NCBI GenBank assembly: GCA_964562685.1
Contig: CAZLUP010000005.1
Location: 62,001 to 126,000, forward strand
DNA length: 64,000 nucleotides
Source of the DNA: Stanieria sp964562685
GTDB lineage: Bacteria; Cyanobacteriota; Cyanobacteriia; Cyanobacteriales; Xenococcaceae
Direction of reading: 5' to 3'
Notes under the pieces: model-generated
The model's database searches: none
Seen by the model: only the letters and a program-made list of their open reading frames with translations
Told to the model about the DNA's origin: nothing
Shown here: one piece after another, positions 17,640 to 25,692 of the stretch
How positions within the stretch are numbered: position 1 is the first letter of the stretch
How the letters are laid out: each line of letters opens with the position of its first letter
Position numbers and translations under genes: made by a program

Positions 17640-18065
17640 TCAAGATGTTACTGAAGAAGAATGAAATTTTAAGTGATTGTCTTCGGGATTAAGGCTTTGA
17701 TAAATAAATTCTTGACAACGATTTTGTTCATTGGCAACTAATACTTTTGCTTGATGTCCGTTTCGCATTACTTCTTCGCGATCGCATTCTTCATAAGCAA
17801 TAATAATTAAAAGATCTCCTGGTTGACATAATAAAGCTGCACCACCATTTGGGCAAATTTCCCCTGTATCAGCTTTACCAGGGATGGCATAAGTAGACCA
17901 ACGTTTGCCATTATTGAGATTAATTACATCAACTTCTTCTAAGGGTAAAATGCCTACTTTGTCCATCAAATCTTGGTCAATAGTAATACTTCCAACATAA
18001 TTGACATTTGCTTCGGTTACCCTCACACGATGAAGTTTAGCGTGCATTAATCTGATTGTTGCCAT
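17640..18065 (-). CDS. panD: Aspartate 1-decarboxylase
   Basis: Makes beta-alanine from aspartate for pantothenate and coenzyme A. At 141 residues it is slightly longer than the usual 115-130 because of the tail after about residue 118. It starts with RLMHAKLHRVRVTEA and carries the self-cleavage site Gly25-Ser26 (YVGSITID), where the Ser becomes the pyruvoyl group. NGKRWSTYAIPG and NGGAAL complete the family pattern. Neighbours are a porin and a TPR protein, with no other pantothenate gene nearby. Confidence 0.95.
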   Translation of the reverse strand: MATIRLMHAKLHRVRVTEANVNYVGSITIDQDLMDKVGILPLEEVDVINLNNGKRWSTYAIPGKADTGEICPNGGAALLCQPGDLLIIIAYEECDREEVMRNGHQAKVLVANEQNRCQEFIYQSLNPEDNHLKFHSSSVTS

Positions 18066-18103
18066 TGATTCTCTCGATACTGCTGTTTTTATGATAAACC
18101 TCA

Positions 18104-18129
18104 GTTAACATTACGTAGTAATATTTAAC
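18104..18129. promoter_or_regulatory. Imperfect inverted repeat upstream of panD
   Basis: GTTAACATTAC and GTAATATTTAAC flank GTA, giving paired arms GTTAA/TTAAC and ATTAC/GTAAT about 40 bases upstream of the panD start. It could be a binding site for a dimeric regulator or a chance feature of AT-rich DNA; I do not recognise the motif. Confidence 0.3.
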
Positions 18130-18257
18130 ACAGTTTCAGTATACTTATTTCAATTAGTCGATCTCTGTTAACCAAAGCTATTAGAATCGATACCTCTCAA
18201 CATATTTTTTTTTGATGAGTATAAATCAAATTTAGCAATTGTCCGATTAATTTTGAA

Positions 18258-19238
18258 TTATTTTCTCTGAGTTAATAAACGATGACGGTTATTTAGAGGT
18301 GTTTGATAATTAGGATTGATTTGTAAGGCTTGATTATATGATTCTAAGGCTTGCTTAGTCTGTTTTAAACCTTCAAAAGCAGCACCACGATTGTTCCATG
18401 CTTGTTCATATTTTGGATTAATCAGAAGAGCTTGATTATAAGCTGCGATCGCTTGTTGATATTGTTTTAAAGTCAGAAAAAGATTGCCTTGATTGTACCA
18501 AGCTAAATATTCTTCTGGTTTAATTTTTACTACTTTTTGATAAGCAATAATTGCTGCTTGATAACGTTTAAGTTGAGTCAGTAAGTTACCTTGACTATAC
18601 CAGGCTAAATAATAATCAGGTTCAATGTTTAAAGTTTGTTGATAAGAAGCGATCGCTTGTTCATATTTACCTATTTTTTCGAGAGTTTTACCGTGATCGT
18701 ACCAGGGTAAATATTCTTCTGGTTTAATTTTAATTACCTGTTCGTAAGCTGTTAATGCTAATTTAAATTTACCTAATTTTCTCAACGTATTAGCCTGATT
18801 ATACCAACTAATATAATCATTAGGATTCAATTGTAATGCTCGTTCATAAGCCAAAGCTGCTGATTGATATTTTTTAAGGTGACTCAAAGAAATTCCGCGA
18901 CGTAACCAAGCTGAAGCTAAATTTGGTTCAATTAATAAAGCGCGGTCAAAACATAAGATTGATTCGCGATACTTCTTTAATTGTTGGAGATTAATACCTC
19001 GATTAAGCCAAAGTTGGTAGTTATTAGCTTGAATCTGCTCATCACTTATCTTATTACAAGTATTTCTTTCTGTTAATTTATGAACATTATCACCTACATT
19101 CTGTATCTGATTAAAAGCTAACCTGGTAGATTGTTTGGTTGAAGCCAAAGTATTAAAATCAGTTGCTAATAACTGACTAGGAAAAATTGAACTATAAACA
19201 AATAACCAAACCGAAGTTAACCAGAGTTTATTTTTCAT
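18258..19238 (-). CDS. Exported TPR-repeat protein
   Basis: About 326 residues. An N-terminal hydrophobic stretch (LWLTSVWLFVYSSIF) ending near LLATDF looks like a signal peptide, so the repeats should lie in the periplasm or thylakoid lumen. From about residue 72 there are roughly seven consecutive 34-residue TPR units with the pattern YxxWYNxGxxLxxLKxYxxAIxxYxxALxIxP. Such proteins are scaffolds for complexes; no partner can be named. The frame opens at 19253, but the ATG at 19238 directly precedes the signal sequence and is preferred. The regularity of the repeats suggests internal duplication. Confidence 0.85.
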   Translation of the reverse strand: MKNKLWLTSVWLFVYSSIFPSQLLATDFNTLASTKQSTRLAFNQIQNVGDNVHKLTERNTCNKISDEQIQANNYQLWLNRGINLQQLKKYRESILCFDRALLIEPNLASAWLRRGISLSHLKKYQSAALAYERALQLNPNDYISWYNQANTLRKLGKFKLALTAYEQVIKIKPEEYLPWYDHGKTLEKIGKYEQAIASYQQTLNIEPDYYLAWYSQGNLLTQLKRYQAAIIAYQKVVKIKPEEYLAWYNQGNLFLTLKQYQQAIAAYNQALLINPKYEQAWNNRGAAFEGLKQTKQALESYNQALQINPNYQTPLNNRHRLLTQRK

Positions 19239-19431
19239 ACAATTATCACCCAAGTTTAAGTTGGCTAATTTTTTTGTTTATAGCGTTTAAAATTTGATTT
19301 AATCGTGATTTGAATCAGTTATTTTAATTTTAAAAAACTAATCCATTTAAGTAATTATTTAAAAATATTCCCAAAATAATCTGTAGTTCATTTGACAGAC
19401 AAATAACACTTTGACATCAGCAACTAAAACT

Positions 19432-19620
19432 TTAACTAACTATCAAATGAGGCAACAAATTTCCTAAATAAAATAAAATTTCTCCACTTGGTAACTGACT
19501 AACTGGTGCAGGAACCATTTCTCCACGAAAATCAAGTAACTGAACCACAACCAAATAAGCGATCGCAATTAGTATAGAAATTGCCCCAGTAATAATGGCA
19601 ACAATTTTTCCTCTGTCCAT
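19432..19620 (-). CDS. Small single-span membrane protein, unknown function
   Basis: 62 residues: a short charged start (MDRGK), a hydrophobic helix at about 5-28 (IVAIITGAISILIAIAYLVVV), then LDFRGEMVPAP and a weaker hydrophobic C-terminus. The pattern looks conserved rather than random, and small proteins like this are common in cyanobacteria, but I cannot name a family. It is divergent from dtd, whose start lies 129 bases away. Confidence 0.65.
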   Translation of the reverse strand: MDRGKIVAIITGAISILIAIAYLVVVQLLDFRGEMVPAPVSQLPSGEILFYLGNLLPHLIVS

Positions 19621-19749
19621 AAAATGACCTTTAGTTTTATTTTAATATCTTAATTATTTTATAACCTATCTTTACCGAGTTAATTCATTTATTATTAAAT
19701 AATTGTCTAAACACAGACCGATCTTTGAACATCAACAAGTAAGTAAATT

Positions 19750-20217
19750 ATGCGAGTTGTCATTCAGCGAGTTAAATCCTCTTCCGTAATTGTAGATGGA
19801 GAAATGGTTGGTAAAATTGGCAAAGGATTAAATTTACTAGTAGGAATTGCTCCTAGCGATACAGACGCAGAACTAGATTGGATGGCACGTAAATGTTTAG
19901 AGTTAAGGTTATTTCCAGGAGATTCTAATAGTAGTAAATGGGAAAAATCAGTATTAGATATTGATGGAGAACTATTAGTAATTAGTCAGTTTACCCTTTA
20001 TGGAGATTGTCGCAAAGGTCGTCGTCCGTCTTTTAGTAATTCTGCATCACCCGATTTAGCAGAAATATTATACAAACAATTTATTAATAAATTAAAACAA
20101 AGTGGTTTAAAAGTAGCCACAGGAAAATTTGGTGCAATGATGCAAGTTAAGATTGAAAATGACGGTCCTGTTACTTTGTTATTAGAACGAGAAAATAATA
20201 ATCAAGACTCGTTGTAA
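19750..20217 (+). CDS. dtd: D-aminoacyl-tRNA deacylase
   Basis: Hydrolyses D-amino acids (and Gly from mischarged tRNA-Ala) off tRNA, a proofreading step in the cytoplasm. At 155 residues it has normal length. The start MRVVIQRVKSSSV, the catalytic SQFTLYGDCRKGRRPSF segment and the C-terminal NDGPVTLLLE (cross-subunit motif with active-site Thr) are all present. It stands alone between a divergent small membrane-protein gene and the convergent clpP3. Confidence 0.95.
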   Translation: MRVVIQRVKSSSVIVDGEMVGKIGKGLNLLVGIAPSDTDAELDWMARKCLELRLFPGDSNSSKWEKSVLDIDGELLVISQFTLYGDCRKGRRPSFSNSASPDLAEILYKQFINKLKQSGLKVATGKFGAMMQVKIENDGPVTLLLERENNNQDSL

Positions 20218-20552
20218 TCTGTTAGAAAATTGAAAAGTTTGCTTATACTTATCGGAAACATCAGATTAAAATAAAGAACAATAGCTTGATCTAAATTTTC
20301 TTTAAAAGCAAAGCGATCTCATTTATTCTGTTTACTCTGCTTTAAATTTATATTAAGTACGAATAATTAGTTGAAATAAAAAGGCTTGTTGCATTGATTC
20401 AGTTACAAGTTATTATCTATTACCTGACTTCAACTTTAATGTTAAGTATTCAACCAAACTTGATATTGTAAATTAATTATCTTAAACAAAAAAATAAGGT
20501 AGACAACAATTGTCCACCTGTTAACTTATAATTAGAATTTCTGACGCTGTAA
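20218..20552. other. 335-base gap between convergent dtd and clpP3
   Basis: Non-coding AT-rich DNA. The only structure I can support is the clpP3 terminator at 20488-20519. A purine-poor stretch with a TTGTTGCATTGATTC string at about 20388 shows no pairing partner. Confidence 0.6.
20488..20519 (-). terminator. Rho-independent terminator of clpR-clpP3
   Basis: On the minus strand AGGTGGACA and TGTCTACCT pair (one G-U) around a short loop and are followed by TATTTTTTT. It lies 34 bases past the clpP3 stop codon. Confidence 0.85.
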
Positions 20553-21152
20553 TTAATCTTTATCTTCAATCACCTTATCAATGATGCCGTATTCTTTTGC
20601 TTCTTCAGCAGACATAAAGTAATCGCGGTCAGTATCTTTCTCAATCTTGGCAAGAGGCTGTCCTGTATTATCTGCCATCATTTGATTAAGTTGGTCGCGG
20701 ATGCGTAAGATTTCTCTAGCTTCAATTTCGATATCTGTAGCTTGTCGACGACCTTGAATACCACCAAGAGGTTGGTGAATCATAATGCGAGAGTGGGGTA
20801 ACGCTAGACGTTTGCCTTTAGTTCCTCCTGCTAGTAAAAATGCTCCCATCGAAGCAGCTAAACCAACACAGATTGTTACGACATCCGACTTAATATGTTT
20901 CATGGTGTCGTAAATTGCCAAACCCGCTGTAACTGAGCCACCAGGAGAATTAATGTAGAGATAAATTGGTTTACCAGGATCGTCTGAATCAAGATAAAGC
21001 ATGATGGCAATAATTTGATTAGCTATACCATCATTAATACCTCGTCCCAGAAAAATAATCCGTTCGCGGTAAAGGCGATCATAAATACTAATCCAGTCGC
21101 TATAAGGCTGACCGGGCATTTGATAGGGAACTTTAGGAATACCAATGGGCAT
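20553..21152 (-). CDS. clpP3: ATP-dependent Clp protease proteolytic subunit
   Basis: 199 residues, active serine peptidase of the Clp core. Catalytic Ser101 (GLAASMGAF), His126 (RIMIHQPLGG) and the Asp in KDTDRDYFMS are present. It follows clpR by 34 bases; in cyanobacteria ClpP3 and ClpR form a mixed core used with ClpC, which is essential in Synechococcus. The assignment to ClpP3 rather than P1 or P2 rests on this pairing. Confidence 0.95.
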   Translation of the reverse strand: MPIGIPKVPYQMPGQPYSDWISIYDRLYRERIIFLGRGINDGIANQIIAIMLYLDSDDPGKPIYLYINSPGGSVTAGLAIYDTMKHIKSDVVTICVGLAASMGAFLLAGGTKGKRLALPHSRIMIHQPLGGIQGRRQATDIEIEAREILRIRDQLNQMMADNTGQPLAKIEKDTDRDYFMSAEEAKEYGIIDKVIEDKD

Positions 21153-21186
21153 GAGATTTTTTCTATCTGATAAAGGTTAACAAAAT

Positions 21187-21873
21187 TTAAGTGAGTGCAG
21201 AAACAGGAGTAGGTAATTGTTTAGAGCTTTCTAAAACCTTATCAATAATGCCGTAATTCTTAGCTTCTTCAGGAGTCATATAGAACATACGGTCGGTATC
21301 TTTGCTAACTTTTTCGACTGTTTGACCAGTATTTTTAGCAAACAATTCCATCATCATGTGCTTGTTGTGTAGCACTTCTTTAGCGCGAATTTGAATGTCT
21401 GTAGCCTGACCTTGAGTCCCTTGACGAGCTTGATGAAGAATAATGGTAGCGTGAGGTAAACTAGCACGACAACCTTTTGTTCCTGAAGCAAGAATCATCG
21501 CAGCAGTTCCCATTGCCTGACCAATACAAATAGTATGTACTGGAGGCTTAATGTAATTCATCGTATCGCAAATCGCAAAGGCTTCAGTTTCAAAACCAAT
21601 CGATTCGCCACCATACCAAGACGTACCCGTAGAGTTGATATACATATAAATGGGTTTGTCAGGGTCATCAAATTGTAGAAATAGTAACTGAGCAATAATT
21701 AATTCAGTAACATCAATCCCAATTTGTTCTTTGTATTCGTCAGGAGAAACTAAAGGCAATCCCAGATAAATAATTCGTTCTTTGAGCAATAAAGAAGGTA
21801 AATCTGGGGGTGGAGTTCGATAATAAGCATCTCCTCGATAGGGAGCTTGAACTGCTTGAATTGGTGAATTCAT
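21187..21873 (-). CDS. clpR: ClpR, inactive Clp protease-like subunit
   Basis: 228 residues, ClpP fold without catalysis: the Ser position reads Gly in ICIGQAMGTAAM, while the His region (IILHQARQG) remains. It has the N-terminal extension (APYRGDAYYRTPPPDLPSLL) and the STGTSWYGGESIGFE insertion that mark cyanobacterial ClpR. It forms hetero-rings with ClpP3, encoded 34 bases downstream. Confidence 0.95.
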   Translation of the reverse strand: MNSPIQAVQAPYRGDAYYRTPPPDLPSLLLKERIIYLGLPLVSPDEYKEQIGIDVTELIIAQLLFLQFDDPDKPIYMYINSTGTSWYGGESIGFETEAFAICDTMNYIKPPVHTICIGQAMGTAAMILASGTKGCRASLPHATIILHQARQGTQGQATDIQIRAKEVLHNKHMMMELFAKNTGQTVEKVSKDTDRMFYMTPEEAKNYGIIDKVLESSKQLPTPVSALT

Positions 21874-22086
21874 AGTATTTTTTAGTTATTGGTCTCTAGT
21901 TATTATTGTCACTTACTCTATTAACTAGAGAAAAGTAACCAATAAACTTTGATTATGCGCTGAAACAGAGTTAGTAATGTTGATTTTAACGCATCCTACC
22001 TGAGTAAGTTAGTAGATCCTCATTAACCAATTACACTAAGTAATTATCTATCTTATGTTTATTATTTAATTTATTGTTGAGATGTT

Positions 22087-23361
22087 ATGGCGAGAAAGAT
22101 TGCTTTAATTGCCCACGATCGCAAAAAAGATGATATTGTTGCTTTTGCTAGCCGTCATGCTCCTGTTTTAGCTCGTTACCATCTGATTGCTACGGGAACA
22201 ACTGGAGAAAGGATTCAAGCTGCAACTAATTTAAGTATAGAACGAATGGAATCAGGCCCGATTGGGGGAGATACCCAAATTGCTGCTCAAATCGTGGCTG
22301 GCGAAGTAGTAGGTGTGATCTTTTTAATCGATCCTCTTTATGCTCAACCCCATGAACCTGATATTCAAGCTTTGTTGAGGGTTTGTAATGTTCATAATGT
22401 CGCTTTAGCAACTAATTTGGCTACAGCAGAGGCGTTTGTTGCTAGTTTAGCTAATAGTGTTGTTGCTCATCTCATTTATAATCCTGTTTCTGGTCAAGGA
22501 GATGGTCAACAAGAGTTAGATTTGATTAAAGAGTTGCTCGAACCCCATTTACATTTAGAAGTTCATTTAACTACTCCAGATGTGAGTCCCCAGGAACTAG
22601 CTCAAAATGCACTTTCAGATAGACCTGATTTGATTATAGCTTCTGGTGGTGATGGAACAGTTTCTGCTGTGGCGGGTGCGGTAATTGGTACAGATATTCC
22701 TTTAGGTGTTATTCCCAGAGGTACAGCTAATGCTTTTGCGATGGCTTTAGGAATTACTCAACAACTCAATCAAATTAGAAGAGCGTGTGAAATTATCTTA
22801 GCAGGACATATAAGAACCATTGATGCTGCTTTTTGTAACGATTTACCGCTAATTTTATTGGCTGGTGTGGGTTACGAAGCGGAAATTATTGAAAAAGCTG
22901 ACCGAGAGGCTAAAAATCGTTGGGGTTCTCTAGCTTATATCATGGCAGGTTGGCAACAGTTAAACGAACACGTGTTATTTGATGCAGAAATTGAAATTGA
23001 AGGCGAAATTAGAGAATTTCAAGCAGGAGCAATTACTGTTGCGAATGTAGCACCACCTACTTCGGTTTTAGCTCAAGGAATTGGGGAAGTAATCGTTGAT
23101 GATGGTTTATTAGATGTCACCATTACTACCGCAGCTACTAAATTACAAGCAGTAACAACAATGTTGGGAATGCTTGGAGGTGCTTTAATTAAGACTAATA
23201 CAGAATTAGAAAATGTAATTCATCTGAAAGCCAAAAAACTTAGAATTGCAGCAGAACCTCCCCAAAAAGTGGTACTCGATGGAGAAATTATTGGTAATAC
23301 TCCTTTAGAAATTAAATGTATTCCTCAAGGATTAAAAGTATTTATTCCTAAACCAATTTAA
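22087..23361 (+). CDS. Methylglyoxal synthase / diacylglycerol-kinase-like fusion
   Basis: 424 residues in two parts. Residues 1-120 match methylglyoxal synthase, which turns dihydroxyacetone phosphate into methylglyoxal: KIALIAHDRKKDDIV, the phosphate-binding ATGTTGERIQ, SGPIGGDTQIAAQI and FLIDPL. Residues about 130-424 match the YegS/DagK lipid kinase family: IYNPVSGQGDG, ASGGDGTVSAVAG, IPRGTANAFA, and a late VVLDGEIIG. The join is seamless, with no stop or frame change. Both domains act at the triose-phosphate/glycerolipid junction. Which activities survive cannot be read from sequence alone; the MGS domain retains the expected motifs. Confidence 0.9.
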   Translation: MARKIALIAHDRKKDDIVAFASRHAPVLARYHLIATGTTGERIQAATNLSIERMESGPIGGDTQIAAQIVAGEVVGVIFLIDPLYAQPHEPDIQALLRVCNVHNVALATNLATAEAFVASLANSVVAHLIYNPVSGQGDGQQELDLIKELLEPHLHLEVHLTTPDVSPQELAQNALSDRPDLIIASGGDGTVSAVAGAVIGTDIPLGVIPRGTANAFAMALGITQQLNQIRRACEIILAGHIRTIDAAFCNDLPLILLAGVGYEAEIIEKADREAKNRWGSLAYIMAGWQQLNEHVLFDAEIEIEGEIREFQAGAITVANVAPPTSVLAQGIGEVIVDDGLLDVTITTAATKLQAVTTMLGMLGGALIKTNTELENVIHLKAKKLRIAAEPPQKVVLDGEIIGNTPLEIKCIPQGLKVFIPKPI

Positions 23362-23431
23362 TTATATATAAAGCGATCGCAAAAAAAAATTATAATTGAG
23401 GGGTCGCTCGACTATATTAAATCTCGTCTTT

Positions 23432-23623
23432 TCACAATACCTCAAGTTCTGCTACTCTTCTAACATTAGGAATTTGTCCACTCGTTAATTCTTTGTAGAG
23501 ATCGACTAAATTTTCTTTTAATTCCGCTTCTGTTTCTACTTGAGTCCAATAATCTGGAAATTCCTCTAGATAACCAAGCCACATTTCTTCATCTTGCCAA
23601 TAAACGTATTTTTTACTTTCCAT
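23432..23623 (-). CDS. HicB-like small protein without a HicA partner
   Basis: About 63 residues from the ATG at 23623 (ESKKYVYWQDEEMWLGYLEEFPD), with the partial RNase-H-like HicB fold (W-x-G-Y-L-E-E-F-P-D) and a late EELTSGQIPNVRRVAELEV. HicB proteins usually act as antitoxins to HicA. The flanking gaps are too short for HicA (70 bases downstream, 112 upstream), so this is an orphan. Short orphan copies are common in cyanobacteria and may be regulators or relics. Confidence 0.7.
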   Translation of the reverse strand: MESKKYVYWQDEEMWLGYLEEFPDYWTQVETEAELKENLVDLYKELTSGQIPNVRRVAELEVL

Positions 23624-23735
23624 AGCGAAAAACATTTATAAAATGATCTTTCATTACAATCAGACTTTAAACAATGCTAAAGCGATTCGCACTTTTGAGT
23701 AATTCTGTTATTTTGCTTTAATTTTATTCTTCTGC

Positions 23736-24893
23736 TTATTTCAACAGCAAATAATATAATTCTCCTGTACCATTGAGTAATCCAGCACGATCACCTGCCT
23801 GTTGACCACTTCCTAAAAAGATATCTACTCTGCCTGCACCTTTGATCGCACTACCCGTATCTTGATCTAAGACATAGCGATTGACATTTTGAATGGTTAA
23901 TGAACCGTTTGAATTAGGATAAGGAATAGGAGCAACAATCAATCCTAAAGCACCAGGAGGCATAATTGATTTATCCGTAGCAATAGAGCGATCGCCTGTT
24001 ACAGGTATATTTAAACTTCCTGTTGGTGGTTGTCCATTAGTTTCTCGAAAAAAGATAAAACGATTATTTCTAGGAATATATTTATCTAAAGCTTCGGGAT
24101 GAGTATTAAAATAATTAATTAATTTGGGTAAAGTTAATTCTTCTAAGGTAAAAATACCTTCTTTAACTAATTCACCACCAAGACTTTTGTAAGGATAATT
24201 GGTACTACCATCGTAACCAACTGTAATCGTTCTACCATCGGTAAGTTCTAATTTGGCTGAACCTTGTACTTGAACTAAAAAAGCTTCCAAGCGATCGCGT
24301 AACCAAACTATTTCTGAACCAGCTAAAATACTTTTATTGCCCAACAAACCATCTTTTCCTTCTAATTCCAAACGGCTAGGATGAGGTTGTGACCAATTAG
24401 CAAAGTTAGCAGGTTTGCGATACAAAGGATAACGATATTCCTCCGTAGGAACAGCACTAGCCTGATAGACTGGCTCAAAATAACCTGTGAAAGCTACTGT
24501 GCCTTGATTATCCTGACCTACAGATTGATAAAAATCAAATTCTGCTGTCACTGCTTGTTGTAATTGGTGGGGTGATTTAGCAGTCAGTAGCAGTTGACGA
24601 AAACGAGTTAAAGAACGACGCACCCGATCTAAACTAAATTCAGTAACAGAATAATTTTGGTAAGCTTTGACTGCTGCTGGAGTATTGAGATAAGCAAGAC
24701 TATAATTTATGGATTGAAGAAGTGCTTGTAAATCTCCTGGTTTTTCTACACTATCCCATAATTGGTTGTCTAGTCCTACAGAAGAATGATTAATTTCTAT
24801 TTTTTGTAAGGGTGCTGCTGTGGCAACTAAACTATCGGCAATCAGAACAGAAAGACCTATAGTTAAAGTGAGAGCTACAAGTGAGTTTTTCAT
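23736..24893 (-). CDS. mltA: Membrane-bound lytic murein transglycosylase A
   Basis: 385 residues with an N-terminal signal sequence (VALTLTIGLSVLIADSLVATAAP). It cleaves the glycan strands of peptidoglycan to 1,6-anhydro ends in the periplasm. The 3D-like region VQGSAKLELTDGRTITVGYDG, the TGYFEPVYQAS segment and the C-terminal VLDQDTGSAIKGAGRVDIFLG (with the catalytic Asp region) match MltA. No lipobox Cys is obvious, so despite the family name it may be soluble in the periplasm. Confidence 0.9.
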   Translation of the reverse strand: MKNSLVALTLTIGLSVLIADSLVATAAPLQKIEINHSSVGLDNQLWDSVEKPGDLQALLQSINYSLAYLNTPAAVKAYQNYSVTEFSLDRVRRSLTRFRQLLLTAKSPHQLQQAVTAEFDFYQSVGQDNQGTVAFTGYFEPVYQASAVPTEEYRYPLYRKPANFANWSQPHPSRLELEGKDGLLGNKSILAGSEIVWLRDRLEAFLVQVQGSAKLELTDGRTITVGYDGSTNYPYKSLGGELVKEGIFTLEELTLPKLINYFNTHPEALDKYIPRNNRFIFFRETNGQPPTGSLNIPVTGDRSIATDKSIMPPGALGLIVAPIPYPNSNGSLTIQNVNRYVLDQDTGSAIKGAGRVDIFLGSGQQAGDRAGLLNGTGELYYLLLK

Positions 24894-25029
24894 TTACCAG
24901 TCGATCTTCATATTTTACCCAAGCCTTGAGTCTCCTTTTTGATGGTTTTTGTTTCCAGATTAATTGCTCAAAAAAATTAATTTAAGGATCGGAAATGTTT
25001 TTTATCCCCAATCCTTGAAAGGCTATATT

Positions 25030-25120
25030 AGAACTTACGCAGTGAAAACGAAATTGTGTCATTCTGAACGACAGTGAAGAATCTAAAACCCCTGTTTTTA
25101 CCTCTTAGTGCGTAAGTTCT
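25030..25120. mobile_element. 91-bp MITE-like element
   Basis: Perfect 12-bp terminal inverted repeats: AGAACTTACGCA at 25030-25041 and its complement at 25109-25120. The interior has no coding capacity and contains TGTCATTCTGAACGACAG and GAAGAATCT, the core shared with 15615-15644. I see no clear target-site duplication. Its right end lies 3 bases from the stop of the HMA gene. Confidence 0.75.
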
Positions 25121-25122
25121 GT

Positions 25123-25317
25123 TTATTCTACTTCATGCCCAGTTGCAACAATGATTTGTTTAATCGATTCTTCTGAAGCTTGAGTGTTGACAGTTACTTT
25201 TTTGGTAGCGAGATCGATATCTACTTTTGCTTCTGGTTCGTGAGTCAGGATTGCCTTAGTAACTGTTTCGACACAGCCTTCACAAACCATACTAGGTACT
25301 TTGAGTTCCATCGTCAT
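25123..25317 (-). CDS. Heavy-metal-associated domain protein (copper chaperone-like)
   Basis: 64 residues, a single HMA domain. The metal site is MVCEGC (MxCxxC), followed by VTKAILTHEPEAKVDIDLATKKV with a typical ferredoxin-like ending. Such proteins carry Cu(I) to P-type ATPases; in cyanobacteria Atx1 serves thylakoid copper import. No ATPase gene is nearby, so metal and partner are open. A second ATG two codons in is an equally possible start. Confidence 0.88.
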   Translation of the reverse strand: MTMELKVPSMVCEGCVETVTKAILTHEPEAKVDIDLATKKVTVNTQASEESIKQIIVATGHEVE

Positions 25318-25398
25318 AATGATAATTTTGCAAGTAATTAAAGTCTATTTTGATCGTAAATCTAGTTACTAATTCTGAATTATTAATTCTAATTATTG

Positions 25399-25656
25399 CT
25401 ACCACTTCAAAACGGCTGCATCAACGCCTTGTTCGCGACGAATTTTGCCATCTTTTTCAAACCAGGCAACAATTTGAGTATGGCTTAATTGATCGAGACT
25501 AACTCCAGTCTCTTGGGCAATTATTTGTAATAATCTAAAAGAAGAAATCGTTAGACGGGTTAAAAACTTTTCCGAAGAAGAAAGCAATGCCTTATCGACA
25601 TCGGCTGATTCTTCTGGGGATAAAAAGGCAATTGGAGATGGTTGCGCTTCACTCAT
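25399..25656 (-). CDS. Conserved small protein after the chemotaxis CheA gene, unknown function
   Basis: 85 residues, soluble and mostly helical by eye (ALLSSSEKFLTRLTISSFRLLQIIAQETGVSLDQLSHTQIVAWFEKDG). No motif that I recognise. It starts 36 bases after the stop of the CheA-like gene on the same strand, so it may be the last gene of the pilus chemotaxis operon. The stretch has the look of a conserved protein, not random translation, but a role in taxis is inference from position. Confidence 0.7.
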   Translation of the reverse strand: MSEAQPSPIAFLSPEESADVDKALLSSSEKFLTRLTISSFRLLQIIAQETGVSLDQLSHTQIVAWFEKDGKIRREQGVDAAVLKW

Positions 25657-25692
25657 AACTAAATCGTAATTATCTTTGAATCTATATAGAGA

